Shown here piece by piece: positions 43,253 through 52,171 of a DNA stretch of 59,888 bases. The stretch spans positions 1-59,888 of the forward strand of contig JAAYKL010000133.1 in assembly GCA_012522445.1 (NCBI GenBank), written 5' to 3'. Numbering within the stretch: the stretch's first letter is position 1; the number at the start of each line of letters is the position of its first letter. The notes beneath the pieces are model-generated. The model made no database searches. It was given only the letters and a program-made list of their open reading frames with translations, and was not told where the DNA came from. Both the position numbers and the translations under genes were made by a program. Source of the stretch: Myxococcales bacterium (GTDB lineage Bacteria; Myxococcota_A; Polyangia; JAAYKL01).

Positions 43253-45378
43253 CGTCGTCGGGATTGCAAAAATAGGTGGAGGCGGCGCGCGTTGAGAAAA
43301 AACATCAGCGGCACCAGTATGTACACCAGGACAACCCACGGATTGTCGGTGGGGCGCTCGCGATCCATCAAAATCCACATGGGGCGCTGCCATCGTTTTT
43401 CGCGTTCAGCGGTTTGCGTTTCGAGCTGCGTCAGGATGTTTTCGGTTAAGAGGGCGTCGATGCGGGCTTTGATTTTGGGATGATCAGAGAGACGCCGCGG
43501 GTAAAACTCTTGGGATGCAAAGCGCCCCATCACGTGGCTCCAGTCGCGCAGTACTTGCTTCTTCCAAGCGGGGCTTGGTGGGGCTTTGACGGCGGACACC
43601 AGCGCGTTGAATTCGCTGTCCAGGGTGTATTCGGTGAGGACGTTCATTTCGCGCAGGCGTTTTTGGATGTCGCGTTGTTGCTGTAGGGCCTTTTGGGCTT
43701 CCTCCAGGCGTTGTGGCAGTGGCGTGACCGCGTCATTGTCGATTGGGTCTTCGGTCGCAGCGGCGTCATTGGCGCTTGCTGCTTCGCCAGAGGGAAGGGC
43801 GATGTCGGCTGCGTCGGTTGCGCCTTCAGGGGCGGCATCGGCGGGCGCGGCGTTGTCGAGGAAGCTTTCGATTTTGGTCAGGTGCACAAAGACACTGGAG
43901 AGGCGTTGGGATTCGGGGACTTCCGTGTAGATGTCGCGGCGCCCTGCCCATCGATCGAAGTCGGGGGCGGCAGCGGAGGCTAGGGCATCAATGCGATCGC
44001 TCAAGTCAGTCAATCGTTCGGAAAGTGCGTTCAGGGATTGGGCCCAGTTGTCTCGACGTGTATCGGGGGCGTTAGCGGGTTCGCTGGTCGCGGGGGCGGC
44101 GGATGCTTCGTTGGCTTGGCCGGATGCACCCGTAAATTGCGCATTGAGCGCGGTGAGGGCGTCCAGAATGACCGCACCATTGTCGGCGTGCGGATCGACG
44201 AGAGGCTGTGCCAGGGCCGCCTGTGGGGCGTCGGGGGACAGCACTTTTTGGCGCAGTTCCGTAGCCCACGAAGCGACGTGGCGCAGGGTGTCGCAGATCG
44301 CTTTTCGGTGTGTCAATTGGGCGACTTCTTTTTGCAGTGCGTCAATGGCATCATCGGCTTGTTGCTGCTGGATGCGCGCGTCATCCAATTCGGCCCTCGC
44401 CGCCTCGCCGAGGGACTGGACGCGTTCGGTCGACGCCGAGAGGCGCGCGCCCAATACCGCGATTTGTAGGGACAACGCCTGGGAGAGCAGCTCCTGAATT
44501 TGCGCGAATTCGCTTTCGGGAATGGCGAGGTGTTCGAGGCGTAAGATGACTTCCTCAAGGCGGGTGATGCGCCCTTCGGTTTGGACGGTCAGCAGCGCGT
44601 TTTGCAGGTTTTCGAGATTGGCCAATTCAGCGCGTTCGTAGCTGTTGGCGGCGGCGTGTTGTGCTTGTTTTTTGAGCGCGTCGATTTCGGCCGACACGGT
44701 GGCCAGATCGGTGTCGATGGCCTTGGCACACAACGCAACGGGAAAGTTTTCGACGCACGTGAAGGCATCGCGGCAACTCGCGTAGCTGTCGCGCCCCAAG
44801 CAGTATTGGCAGCGGCTGGCGTTGTGCATGGTGAGGCAGTCGTAAAAGGGCCAGAATTTGTCGTAAGCGTTGCCCATGTCTTCGCGGCGGCGCAAGCGGC
44901 CCTCGAAGTAGGAGGGGGCGGAGATGGTGGGTTCGGCGGCCGTGGCTGAGGGCTTTTCGATGCGCCACTGCACCAGGAGTTCCGGGCGTCCGGAGAGGGG
45001 GGCCATTTTGCGATAGATGTCGCGAGATACAAATTTTGCGCCATCGCTGAAGGTAAGGGTTCGGTTCATCAGGGGAATCCCCGTTAGGGACACCCAAGAC
45101 TCGGGGTTGACGTTTTGCAAGTCGATGTCGGCGGATTCTCCCAGGGCCTCGGCGGACTGAAAACTGCGCAGGAAAAAGCGCAAATCCGGGAAAAAGAGCA
45201 CGAGAATTACGATGGACAGCACCATGACCAGGACGGTGATGGCGGCCTGTTGCAAAGAGGGCGGCGGTGGCGCCAAGGCCAGGAGTTCTTCGTCGATGTC
45301 GTCGGTGTCAAAAGACGGGACATCCGGAGGGTTGGTTTTGGGATGCGCGCTGGTTTTCATGTCATTGGCATCTGGCAT
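43249..45378 (-). CDS. Large coiled-coil inner-membrane protein, unknown function
   Basis: The 709-residue protein has one transmembrane helix near residues 45-65 (ITVLVMVLSIVILVLFF), a long periplasmic region, and a second near the C-terminus (WVVLVYILVPLMFFL). Between them are a Cys-containing segment (CLTMHNASRCQYCLGRDSYASC) and extensive heptad-rich coiled coil (about 220-370 and 570-610), interrupted by an Ala/Asp-rich low-complexity region. The stop overlaps the next gene. Starts at 45378 and 45360 are both possible. No known family is recognised; the layout suggests an envelope-spanning scaffold. Confidence 0.8.
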   Translation of the reverse strand: MPDANDMKTSAHPKTNPPDVPSFDTDDIDEELLALAPPPPSLQQAAITVLVMVLSIVILVLFFPDLRFFLRSFQSAEALGESADIDLQNVNPESWVSLTGIPLMNRTLTFSDGAKFVSRDIYRKMAPLSGRPELLVQWRIEKPSATAAEPTISAPSYFEGRLRRREDMGNAYDKFWPFYDCLTMHNASRCQYCLGRDSYASCRDAFTCVENFPVALCAKAIDTDLATVSAEIDALKKQAQHAAANSYERAELANLENLQNALLTVQTEGRITRLEEVILRLEHLAIPESEFAQIQELLSQALSLQIAVLGARLSASTERVQSLGEAARAELDDARIQQQQADDAIDALQKEVAQLTHRKAICDTLRHVASWATELRQKVLSPDAPQAALAQPLVDPHADNGAVILDALTALNAQFTGASGQANEASAAPATSEPANAPDTRRDNWAQSLNALSERLTDLSDRIDALASAAAPDFDRWAGRRDIYTEVPESQRLSSVFVHLTKIESFLDNAAPADAAPEGATDAADIALPSGEAASANDAAATEDPIDNDAVTPLPQRLEEAQKALQQQRDIQKRLREMNVLTEYTLDSEFNALVSAVKAPPSPAWKKQVLRDWSHVMGRFASQEFYPRRLSDHPKIKARIDALLTENILTQLETQTAEREKRWQRPMWILMDRERPTDNPWVVLVYILVPLMFFLNARRLHLFLQSRRR

Positions 45379-45536
45379 GTCGTTGGGTTGCCGGTTCGCC
45401 AGCCCCTGGCAGCGAACGATGGGGGTATAGCACTCTTCGGTTTTTTTGGCGCATCTTTTCGATGACGGCGTCGGGCATGCGGTGGTCGCGGCTTCGCGCC
45501 TTGTGTTTTGTGAGGTGTTCGCCTAAGACTTTCGCC

Positions 45537-46829
45537 ATGAATATAGAAATTAAACAACTCGGCAAATGCCAAATACCTTCACCGCTAAAAATGTCGACCA
45601 TCTACGGCGACAACCTCGCCAATTACACTTCTGATGCGGCGCGCGTGCGCTATCGCCTCATTGAAAATACCGATGCCCCCATCCCCGATCTGCGCTTCGA
45701 AATGGCGGGCCCACGTCAAACGCTCTACTGGGAACCCGCCAAAACCCGCGCCGCAATCGTCACGTGTGGCGGCTTGTGTCCGGGGCTAAACAACGTCATT
45801 CGCTCTGTGTTTTTGGAATTGTACCACCGCTATGGCGTCCGCGATGTGTGGGGACTGCGGTTTGGCTACGAGGGGCTGAACGCCGCATGTGGACACGAAG
45901 TCCTGCACCTAACCCACGAGATGGTCGACCGCATCCACGAGCATGGCGGGACGATTTTGGGCACATCCCGCGGCCCGCAATCCCCCGAAGTCATGGTCGA
46001 CTTTTTGCAGCAAAATCAAATTCATCTTTTGTTTTGCGTGGGGGGAGATGGCACCTTGCGCGGCGCCAAAAGCATCGTCGACGAAGCCGAAAAGCGCGGG
46101 TTCCCCGTGTCGATTATCGGCGTGCCCAAAACCATCGACAACGACGTGATGTACGTGCAGCGCACCTTTGGCGTGATGACGGCCATTGAGCAGGCGCGCC
46201 GCGTGTTGGAGAGCGCCCACGTGGAGGCGCGTTCGGCTTACAACGGCATTGGACTGGTCAAGCTAATGGGACGCCATGCGGGGTTTGTCACGTGCGGCGC
46301 CACAATCTCCAGCGGAGAGGTCAACATCGCCCTCATCCCCGAGGTGCCCTTTGCCCTGGAGGGAAAAGACGGGTTGTTCGCCTACTTGCACCGCCGCCTC
46401 GAAAGACGCCAACACGCTGTGATCGCTGTTGCGGAGGGCGCCGGACAGTCTCTGATGCCCACACAAGAGGCCTACGATGCATCGGGAAATCGCAAGCTGG
46501 GCGATATTGGTCTGTTTCTGCGCGACCAAATCCGTAGCTATGCCCAACGGGAGGGCTTGCGCATTGATTTAAAGTACTTTGATCCGAGTTATTACATCCG
46601 CTCTGCGGTCACCACCGCCGATGACGCCATGCTGTGCGATCAATTGGCCCGCTCTGCCGTGCACGCGGCCATGGCGGGGCGCACCGACATGGTGGTGAGC
46701 ATGTGGAACAGCGCTTACATGCACGTGCCCATCGACATGGCCATCAGCGCGTCCAAACAAGTCGAACTCGAAGGCCCGCTGTGGGCGGCCTGTCTGTCTG
46801 CCACGGGTCAACCCGAAGTTTTCAAATAA
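45537..46829 (+). CDS. 6-phosphofructokinase, long (plant/PPi-like) type
   Basis: Phosphorylates fructose 6-phosphate. The 430-residue protein is longer than E. coli PfkA and has TCGGLCPGLNNVIR, VGGDGTLRGA and PKTIDNDV, followed by GRHAGF and IPEVPF. The GGDG (Gly at the position equivalent to E. coli 104) favours ATP over pyrophosphate, while PKTIDND carries the Lys seen in PPi-dependent and plant/trypanosome-type enzymes. ATP use is therefore the better guess. The ATG at 45537 is chosen; upstream frame has no family similarity. Confidence 0.92.
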   Translation: MNIEIKQLGKCQIPSPLKMSTIYGDNLANYTSDAARVRYRLIENTDAPIPDLRFEMAGPRQTLYWEPAKTRAAIVTCGGLCPGLNNVIRSVFLELYHRYGVRDVWGLRFGYEGLNAACGHEVLHLTHEMVDRIHEHGGTILGTSRGPQSPEVMVDFLQQNQIHLLFCVGGDGTLRGAKSIVDEAEKRGFPVSIIGVPKTIDNDVMYVQRTFGVMTAIEQARRVLESAHVEARSAYNGIGLVKLMGRHAGFVTCGATISSGEVNIALIPEVPFALEGKDGLFAYLHRRLERRQHAVIAVAEGAGQSLMPTQEAYDASGNRKLGDIGLFLRDQIRSYAQREGLRIDLKYFDPSYYIRSAVTTADDAMLCDQLARSAVHAAMAGRTDMVVSMWNSAYMHVPIDMAISASKQVELEGPLWAACLSATGQPEVFK

Positions 46830-46884
46830 CCCAGCCGCTGCAACATCACGACTACTTGAGTGGCGCTCGCCAAAACGTTGCTGT

Positions 46885-47901
46885 TTACACCTGTGCCACG
46901 CGGATGCGATCCCGGCCATCGCGCTTGGCGGCATAGAGGGCGTCGTCCGCTTGGGCGAGAAGTCCTTCGGCGCTGAGGCCGCGCAAGGTGCTGGTGTGAG
47001 CGAGTCCCATGCTGATGGTGACGCGGATGGCCAAGCCGCTGGGCAGATCGATGGGGACGTCGCGAATGGCGTGGTGAATCCGTTGGGCCAAGGGGAGCGA
47101 CTGCGCAAAAGATGTGTGGGGGCAAATAATGAGGAACTCTTCGCCGCCCCAGCGCACCACGAGGTCGTGGGGGCGAAAGCTTTGGGTGAGTCGCCGCGCA
47201 ATTTCGAGGAGGACGGCGTCCCCAGCAGGATGCCCGTGGGTGTCGTTGATGTTTTTAAAATGGTCGATGTCCGCCATGATGATGCTGAGGTCTTGGTTGC
47301 CCCGTTCCACGCGCGACATTTCTCGGCACAGCAGAGTGTGCCCGTGGCGCCGATTCAACAGGCCGGTCAAGGGATCGGTCTGGGCTTGGTGGCGCAAATC
47401 TTTGTTGGCCTTTCGCAGGCGCTCCTCTTGGTTTTTGAGTCCGGCGACCTCTTCGCGCAATGCGCTGTTGGAGGTGTGCAACTGCAAAAAAACGTTGATT
47501 TTGCTGCGCAACACTGCGGGATCGATGGGCTTGGTGATGTAGTCGATGGCGCCGAGTTCGTAGCCCTTGCGGATAAAATGCGCATCGGTATTGAGCGCGG
47601 TAATAAAAATAAACGGGATGTGTCGCGTGCGGTGTGAACTACGGATGAGCTTGGCCGTTTCGAAGCCGTTCATGTCCGGCATTTGCACATCGAGTAGCAC
47701 CAGGTCGTAGTCTCGCTCCAAAATGCGCGCGAGGGCGGTGGGCCCAGAAGGGGCGGTTTGAAATTCGACGGGCATGGTTTCGAGGATGGCCCCCAGGGTG
47801 ATCAGGTTGGCGGGTTGATCGTCGACGGCCAAAATGCGCGGCAGTTCGGGCGTGGAGGCGATGGCCTTGGGCGGACTTGTTATGGCAGCAGACTGAATCA
47901 T
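46885..47901 (-). CDS. Response regulator with GGDEF domain (diguanylate cyclase)
   Basis: Makes the second messenger c-di-GMP from two GTP. The receiver domain (residues 20-145; phospho-Asp in VLLDVQMPD, AIDYITKPID) is joined by a short coiled coil to a GGDEF domain whose active site is RWGGEEF. An RPHD inhibitory site lies five residues before it, so product inhibition is likely. The length is 338 residues. The partner kinase is not adjacent. Confidence 0.94.
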   Translation of the reverse strand: MIQSAAITSPPKAIASTPELPRILAVDDQPANLITLGAILETMPVEFQTAPSGPTALARILERDYDLVLLDVQMPDMNGFETAKLIRSSHRTRHIPFIFITALNTDAHFIRKGYELGAIDYITKPIDPAVLRSKINVFLQLHTSNSALREEVAGLKNQEERLRKANKDLRHQAQTDPLTGLLNRRHGHTLLCREMSRVERGNQDLSIIMADIDHFKNINDTHGHPAGDAVLLEIARRLTQSFRPHDLVVRWGGEEFLIICPHTSFAQSLPLAQRIHHAIRDVPIDLPSGLAIRVTISMGLAHTSTLRGLSAEGLLAQADDALYAAKRDGRDRIRVAQV

Positions 47902-48129
47902 TTTCGTTATCTATCTGTGGCACGCAACGCCAATGCAGTGTGCGCGATTGGTGCGTGCATTATAAATATAAGTTCAAAAATTCAGCAAAGGGGGATTTTT
48001 ATCTTTTTATGCTGCGGAATAACAACTGGACTTGTGAGCGGAAATTGCGGACATACGCACCACGAATGCCTTTCCTCGTTCAGGAAAGCACTCCGCAGAG
48101 TCATTTTTTTGCCACGGATGCCATAGACA

Positions 48130-48840
48130 ATGCCCAATCTCCGCAGTTTCCTCATGCTTTTTTATACCATTTTTTGCATGTTTTTGGCGCTGCTGAGCCT
48201 CGTGTTTGATCCGCGCGGGAGACTATATTTGCGCATTGCACGCAACATTTGGGCACCGGGACTGCTGCGCATTGTGGGCATTCAGTTGCAGGTGAAGGGC
48301 GGCGAAAACTTGGACTGGTCCCGCCCCTATGTCGTGATTTCCAACCACACCAGCCAATTGGACATTCCGGTTATTTTTGCAGCGCTGCCCATGCCGGTGC
48401 GTTTTCTGGCCAAAAAAAGCCTGTTTTACATTCCTTTTTTCGGTTGGTCGCTGTGGCTGGCGCAGTTTATTCCGGTGGACCGAAGCGGTGCCCGCAAGGC
48501 GCGTCTCTCCATCGAGCGCGCGGCGTCTCGCATTCAAAAGGGCCCATCACTTATGGTGTTCCCCGAAGGGACGCGCAGCTTGGATGGCCAACTCGCAGCC
48601 TTTAAGGCCGGTGCCTTTTTAATGGCCACCCGCGCGGGCGTTCCCCTGTTGCCCGTCGCCATTCGCGGCGCTTTCGAGCTTTTTCCACGTTCGACCCTGG
48701 CGGTGCGCAAGGGACGCATTGAGGTCATTATTGGGACGCCGCTGGAAACCCAACAAGGGCCCATGAGCGATAAAAACGAACTGCGCAGCGCCGCGCGCGA
48801 GCGCCTCTCCAGCATGTTGCACACCGGTATTTCAGTTTGA
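48130..48840 (+). CDS. plsC: 1-acyl-sn-glycerol-3-phosphate acyltransferase
   Basis: Acylates lysophosphatidic acid to phosphatidic acid at the inner membrane. After an N-terminal hydrophobic helix (residues 5-26), the catalytic NHTSQLD (HX4D) and the substrate-binding FPEGTRS motif are present, with VPLLPVAIRG later. The 236-residue length is typical. It is followed 100 bases later by psd, a second phospholipid gene. Confidence 0.93.
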   Translation: MPNLRSFLMLFYTIFCMFLALLSLVFDPRGRLYLRIARNIWAPGLLRIVGIQLQVKGGENLDWSRPYVVISNHTSQLDIPVIFAALPMPVRFLAKKSLFYIPFFGWSLWLAQFIPVDRSGARKARLSIERAASRIQKGPSLMVFPEGTRSLDGQLAAFKAGAFLMATRAGVPLLPVAIRGAFELFPRSTLAVRKGRIEVIIGTPLETQQGPMSDKNELRSAARERLSSMLHTGISV

Positions 48841-48885
48841 ACCGCCGGTGCGTCGCCGCCGCCGCTCCCTGTATTATTGAAATAT

Positions 48886-48915
48886 TTGAATAATGACAAA
48901 GACTTGAATTATACT
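48886..48915 (+). promoter_or_regulatory. Possible promoter for psd
   Basis: TTGAAT (48886-48891) and TATACT (48910-48915) are 18 bases apart, 25 bases before the psd start codon, in an AT-rich gap. Confidence 0.4.
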
Positions 48916-48940
48916 TTCGGGTAAATTGCCCAAAAGCACT

Positions 48941-49798
48941 ATGAAATCGAAACGACTTTTTACATTTTTTACGACCCCGGTGGCGCGTCGCATTGCCCAT
49001 GGCATTGGCCGAGTGGCTGACCGCCCGATGCCTCGCATTTTGATGGAACCTGCGGTCCGGCTCTATGCCTTGGGGCTGGGCGTAGACCTGCGTGAGGCTC
49101 AGGTACCCGAGGCTGGTTTTTCCAGTTTTGGCGATTTTTTTGCACGCCCGTTAAAACCCGGCTCTCGCGAAATTTGCCAGGAGCCCGCGGCATTCATCAG
49201 CCCTTGTGACGCTGTTTTGGATGGGGTCTACCGATTTGACGGTACGCGCAGCGGTCACATACGCGTGAAAAACTTCGACTATAGCCTTGAGCAATTGACC
49301 GGCGATCCAGCGTCGGAGCGCTTTGCCTGCGGCGATGCCTTGGTTTTTTACTTGCACCCCCGCGATTACCACCGCGTGCATGCCCCGCTCAATGCGCGCC
49401 TGACAACCCTGCGCCACATTCCGGGGTTTCGCTATCCCGTGGCACCCTGGGCAGAGCGACGCGTGCCCGGTCTATACGAAAAGAACGAGCGTGTGGTGTT
49501 TCACTTCGAAGTGGGCACGCACCACATGTGTTTAATCATGGTGGCCGCTTTTGGCGTTGGAAACATCGATACCCCCTTCGGGTTGGCCACGAGCCACGAC
49601 GTTATCTCATCGCAATCGTTCGATCCCGTAACGCCAATTGTTCGCGCGCAAGAACTCGGTGCATTTCGCTTGGGGTCTACGGTGGTATTGCTCGCGACGC
49701 CGGGGTTATTTGCAGACATCGTGCGCCACCCCGGTGATCGCGTTCTGATGGGGCAAAAAGTCGGTCGCATCTCTGCGGGCTCCGAGGAAAAAATATGA
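48941..49798 (+). CDS. psd: Phosphatidylserine decarboxylase
   Basis: Converts phosphatidylserine to phosphatidylethanolamine using a pyruvoyl group made by self-cleavage. The cleavage motif is LGST (in GAFRLGSTVVLL) and the catalytic Asp/His lie in PRDYHRVHAP; FNVGTHH-type residues appear as FEVGTHHM. The ATG at 48941 gives 285 residues; a TTG at 48926 adds five. The stop overlaps the methyltransferase start by four bases. The phosphatidylserine synthase gene is not in the window. Confidence 0.94.
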   Translation: MKSKRLFTFFTTPVARRIAHGIGRVADRPMPRILMEPAVRLYALGLGVDLREAQVPEAGFSSFGDFFARPLKPGSREICQEPAAFISPCDAVLDGVYRFDGTRSGHIRVKNFDYSLEQLTGDPASERFACGDALVFYLHPRDYHRVHAPLNARLTTLRHIPGFRYPVAPWAERRVPGLYEKNERVVFHFEVGTHHMCLIMVAAFGVGNIDTPFGLATSHDVISSQSFDPVTPIVRAQELGAFRLGSTVVLLATPGLFADIVRHPGDRVLMGQKVGRISAGSEEKI

Positions 49799-51543
49799 GT
49801 GATCCGGAAGAAAAAGACGACATTCTCGATCTCACTGCAGATATGAGCGCGACATCAGGTGAGTCTTCTGCATCAGCGGGGGCGGCGAGCGTGGTGATGG
49901 TGGCGCCGGTGCCCGTAGAAAATACACCTTCCACAGCCTCTGCAAACATTATGACGTCTGTGCAACATCGCGATGACACCGTGGCAACTGTGGCAGAGAC
50001 AGAGGCCGCCACCTCCCCTGTGAATGCTGTGATGCCCGACGGCGATGCGGTCAGTGACGCGACCGAATCTGCCTCTGTAAATGCGGCAGAGATTCCCTTT
50101 GCGCGCATGAACCCCTTGCCGGCAACATCTGCATCGACGCCCGCAACATCTGCAGCGACAGATGACGACAATACAACCCTGGAAGATTTTCCCACTGCGC
50201 CCGCTGTGCCCGAGGCAAATGCCGCACCAAATGAGGCGACGAGTGATGCAGAAGAGCCACAGGCAGACGCATCCACTGACGAGGGCGCGGATATTGATGC
50301 CGACGATTTGTTTGAACTCGACGAGCAGTTGGTTGTGGAGTCCGGCGAGGTCCCGGTCTCGGTTGCGGATGAGCCCGTCGCGCATGCATTCGATTTTGGC
50401 ACCCCGGAGATGGTGTTTGACGAGCTGCCTCCCGAGCCACCAACCACCGGGCCACCTGCCATTGAAACGCCAACCATTCACGAGGATGCGGCGCCAGCGT
50501 CTGCCGAAGAAAAGTACATCAGCTTCTTGCCAGCGCCAGACGTTGAACTGGAAGGCGAGAGCGAACTCGATGAAAGCGATTTAGAAGAAGAGGATGGCCA
50601 CGACGAGGAGCCTGAGGTCGAGTTGGACATCGGAGACGCTGAGATGTTGGCGACTCCGGCTGTGCCGCCCGTGGGCCCCAAGGGCGCGCGTCCTTTCGAT
50701 TCTTTTTTCAAAAATGACATCTCCGCTGCGGAACAGGCGGCATCCGGGGCCTTTACTTCGGGTGGCGCCGCGCGGCGTCGACGGGGTGCACCGCAAGATT
50801 GGTGGGCCTCGATTTTTGATGATGAGTACTTGATGTTGTTGCCGCCCCAGTCGGCGTATGAGCAACAAAAACAAATGGACTTCATCCAGAGCAGCTTGGG
50901 GCTTCCCCCCGGGACACTCCTGCTCGATATGGCCTGCGGCAACGGCAGCAATGCCATTGGGATGGCCAAGCGCAACTACCGCATGGTTGGGGTTGACCTA
51001 TCGCTCTCCATGTTGGCGCGCGCTGGTGAGGCGGCACAGGAAGCCGGACAAAAGATCAACTTCATCCACGGTGACATGCGCGATTTGGGTTTCGACAAAA
51101 CCTTCGATGGCATTATTTGCATGGACACCAGCTTCGGATTTTTTGATGAAGCCACCAATGTCAAGGTGCTCACCAGCGTTTACAAAGCGCTCAAGCCCGG
51201 CGGCGTTTTCTTGTTGGAGGTGGCCAACCGAGATTTTGTGGTCAAGCAGCAGCCCAACCTCCTCTGGTTCCAAATGGACAACATGGTCTGCATGGAAGAG
51301 ACCGACTTCAACTACATCAACAGTCGTCTGTACATCACCCGTCAGCTCATCATCGGCGACAACGAAAAACAGAGCCGGCACGAGTTCTCTCTGCGCCTTT
51401 ATTCGCTGCACGAAATCGGACAAATGATGCACGCCACCGGGTTTGCCGTTATCAAGGTCTCGGGTCATCGGGCCACGCCCGGCGCTTTTTTTGGCCCCGA
51501 GTCCTCCAAGCTGATCATCGTGGCCGAACGCCGTCGCGACTAA
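49795..51543 (+). CDS. SAM-dependent methyltransferase with long acidic N-terminal region
   Basis: The 582-residue protein has a low-complexity, Ala/Asp/Glu/Pro/Thr-rich N-terminal half (residues 1-340, with ELDESDLEEEDGHDEEPEVE near 260-280) followed by a class I methyltransferase domain. The SAM motif is LLDMACGNGSNAIGMAKR, then VDLS, HGDMRDLGF and KALKPGGVFLLE. The substrate is unknown. It is translationally coupled to psd (ATGA overlap) and followed closely by an exported protein gene. Such a disordered acidic extension is unusual for this enzyme family. Confidence 0.88.
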   Translation: MSDPEEKDDILDLTADMSATSGESSASAGAASVVMVAPVPVENTPSTASANIMTSVQHRDDTVATVAETEAATSPVNAVMPDGDAVSDATESASVNAAEIPFARMNPLPATSASTPATSAATDDDNTTLEDFPTAPAVPEANAAPNEATSDAEEPQADASTDEGADIDADDLFELDEQLVVESGEVPVSVADEPVAHAFDFGTPEMVFDELPPEPPTTGPPAIETPTIHEDAAPASAEEKYISFLPAPDVELEGESELDESDLEEEDGHDEEPEVELDIGDAEMLATPAVPPVGPKGARPFDSFFKNDISAAEQAASGAFTSGGAARRRRGAPQDWWASIFDDEYLMLLPPQSAYEQQKQMDFIQSSLGLPPGTLLLDMACGNGSNAIGMAKRNYRMVGVDLSLSMLARAGEAAQEAGQKINFIHGDMRDLGFDKTFDGIICMDTSFGFFDEATNVKVLTSVYKALKPGGVFLLEVANRDFVVKQQPNLLWFQMDNMVCMEETDFNYINSRLYITRQLIIGDNEKQSRHEFSLRLYSLHEIGQMMHATGFAVIKVSGHRATPGAFFGPESSKLIIVAERRRD

Positions 51544-51548
51544 ACGCA

Positions 51549-52091
51549 TTGCGCCCGTTCGCCGCCGCATTTCTATTATCGCTTTGTTGTGTGCTGTGTT
51601 GCCTGCCGACGACTGCGCATGCCGGTCGCGTTACAGGTGGGTGGCATTTTCGCTCGGGCGTTAACTGGGGAGTCGGTGCGGCGTGGATGCGGGGAGGGGA
51701 GCTTGGAGATGCCGCAGCCGTGAGCCTAGACGTAACGGGTTTCATTCCCATTCGCCGGCCGCTCGCCTATTGGTTTTCAGGGAGTGGACGCCTGGTGACC
51801 GGGGCTGAAGAAGTCGCGGGCATCCCGTGCATTGAAACTGGGGTGACGCTGCTTTTTGTGACCCTGGGCGGCGGCGTGGGTGTGGGGGTGGGCCCCGGTG
51901 TTCCGCTTTGGAGCGCGCACGCAATCGTTGCCACGCCCATTCCGTTATGGGTGCCTTACCGAGGACACTTGCTGTATATCGCGCCCTACTGGCGCCCTGC
52001 CTTTGACATCACGGGCTCTGGGATGCCACCCCTGCACGAGCTCGGCATTTACATCAAATGGCTCTTCGCATTTTTGTCCAACCCACGTTGA
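51549..52091 (+). CDS. Exported protein of unknown function
   Basis: The frame begins with TTG five bases after the methyltransferase stop and encodes a signal peptide ending TTAHAG. The mature 155 residues are Gly-rich and beta-like (GVTLLFVTLGGGVGVGVGPGV) and could form a small membrane-associated barrel. No ribosome-binding site is obvious and no family is recognised. Confidence 0.65.
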   Translation: MRPFAAAFLLSLCCVLCCLPTTAHAGRVTGGWHFRSGVNWGVGAAWMRGGELGDAAAVSLDVTGFIPIRRPLAYWFSGSGRLVTGAEEVAGIPCIETGVTLLFVTLGGGVGVGVGPGVPLWSAHAIVATPIPLWVPYRGHLLYIAPYWRPAFDITGSGMPPLHELGIYIKWLFAFLSNPR

Positions 52092-52171
52092 GGTTTTGCG
52101 CTGTTTGCGACGCTGCAATTTGCGACTCGGCGAATTTGACACCCGCCTTTTGTTGCGACTAACCTGCCCCT

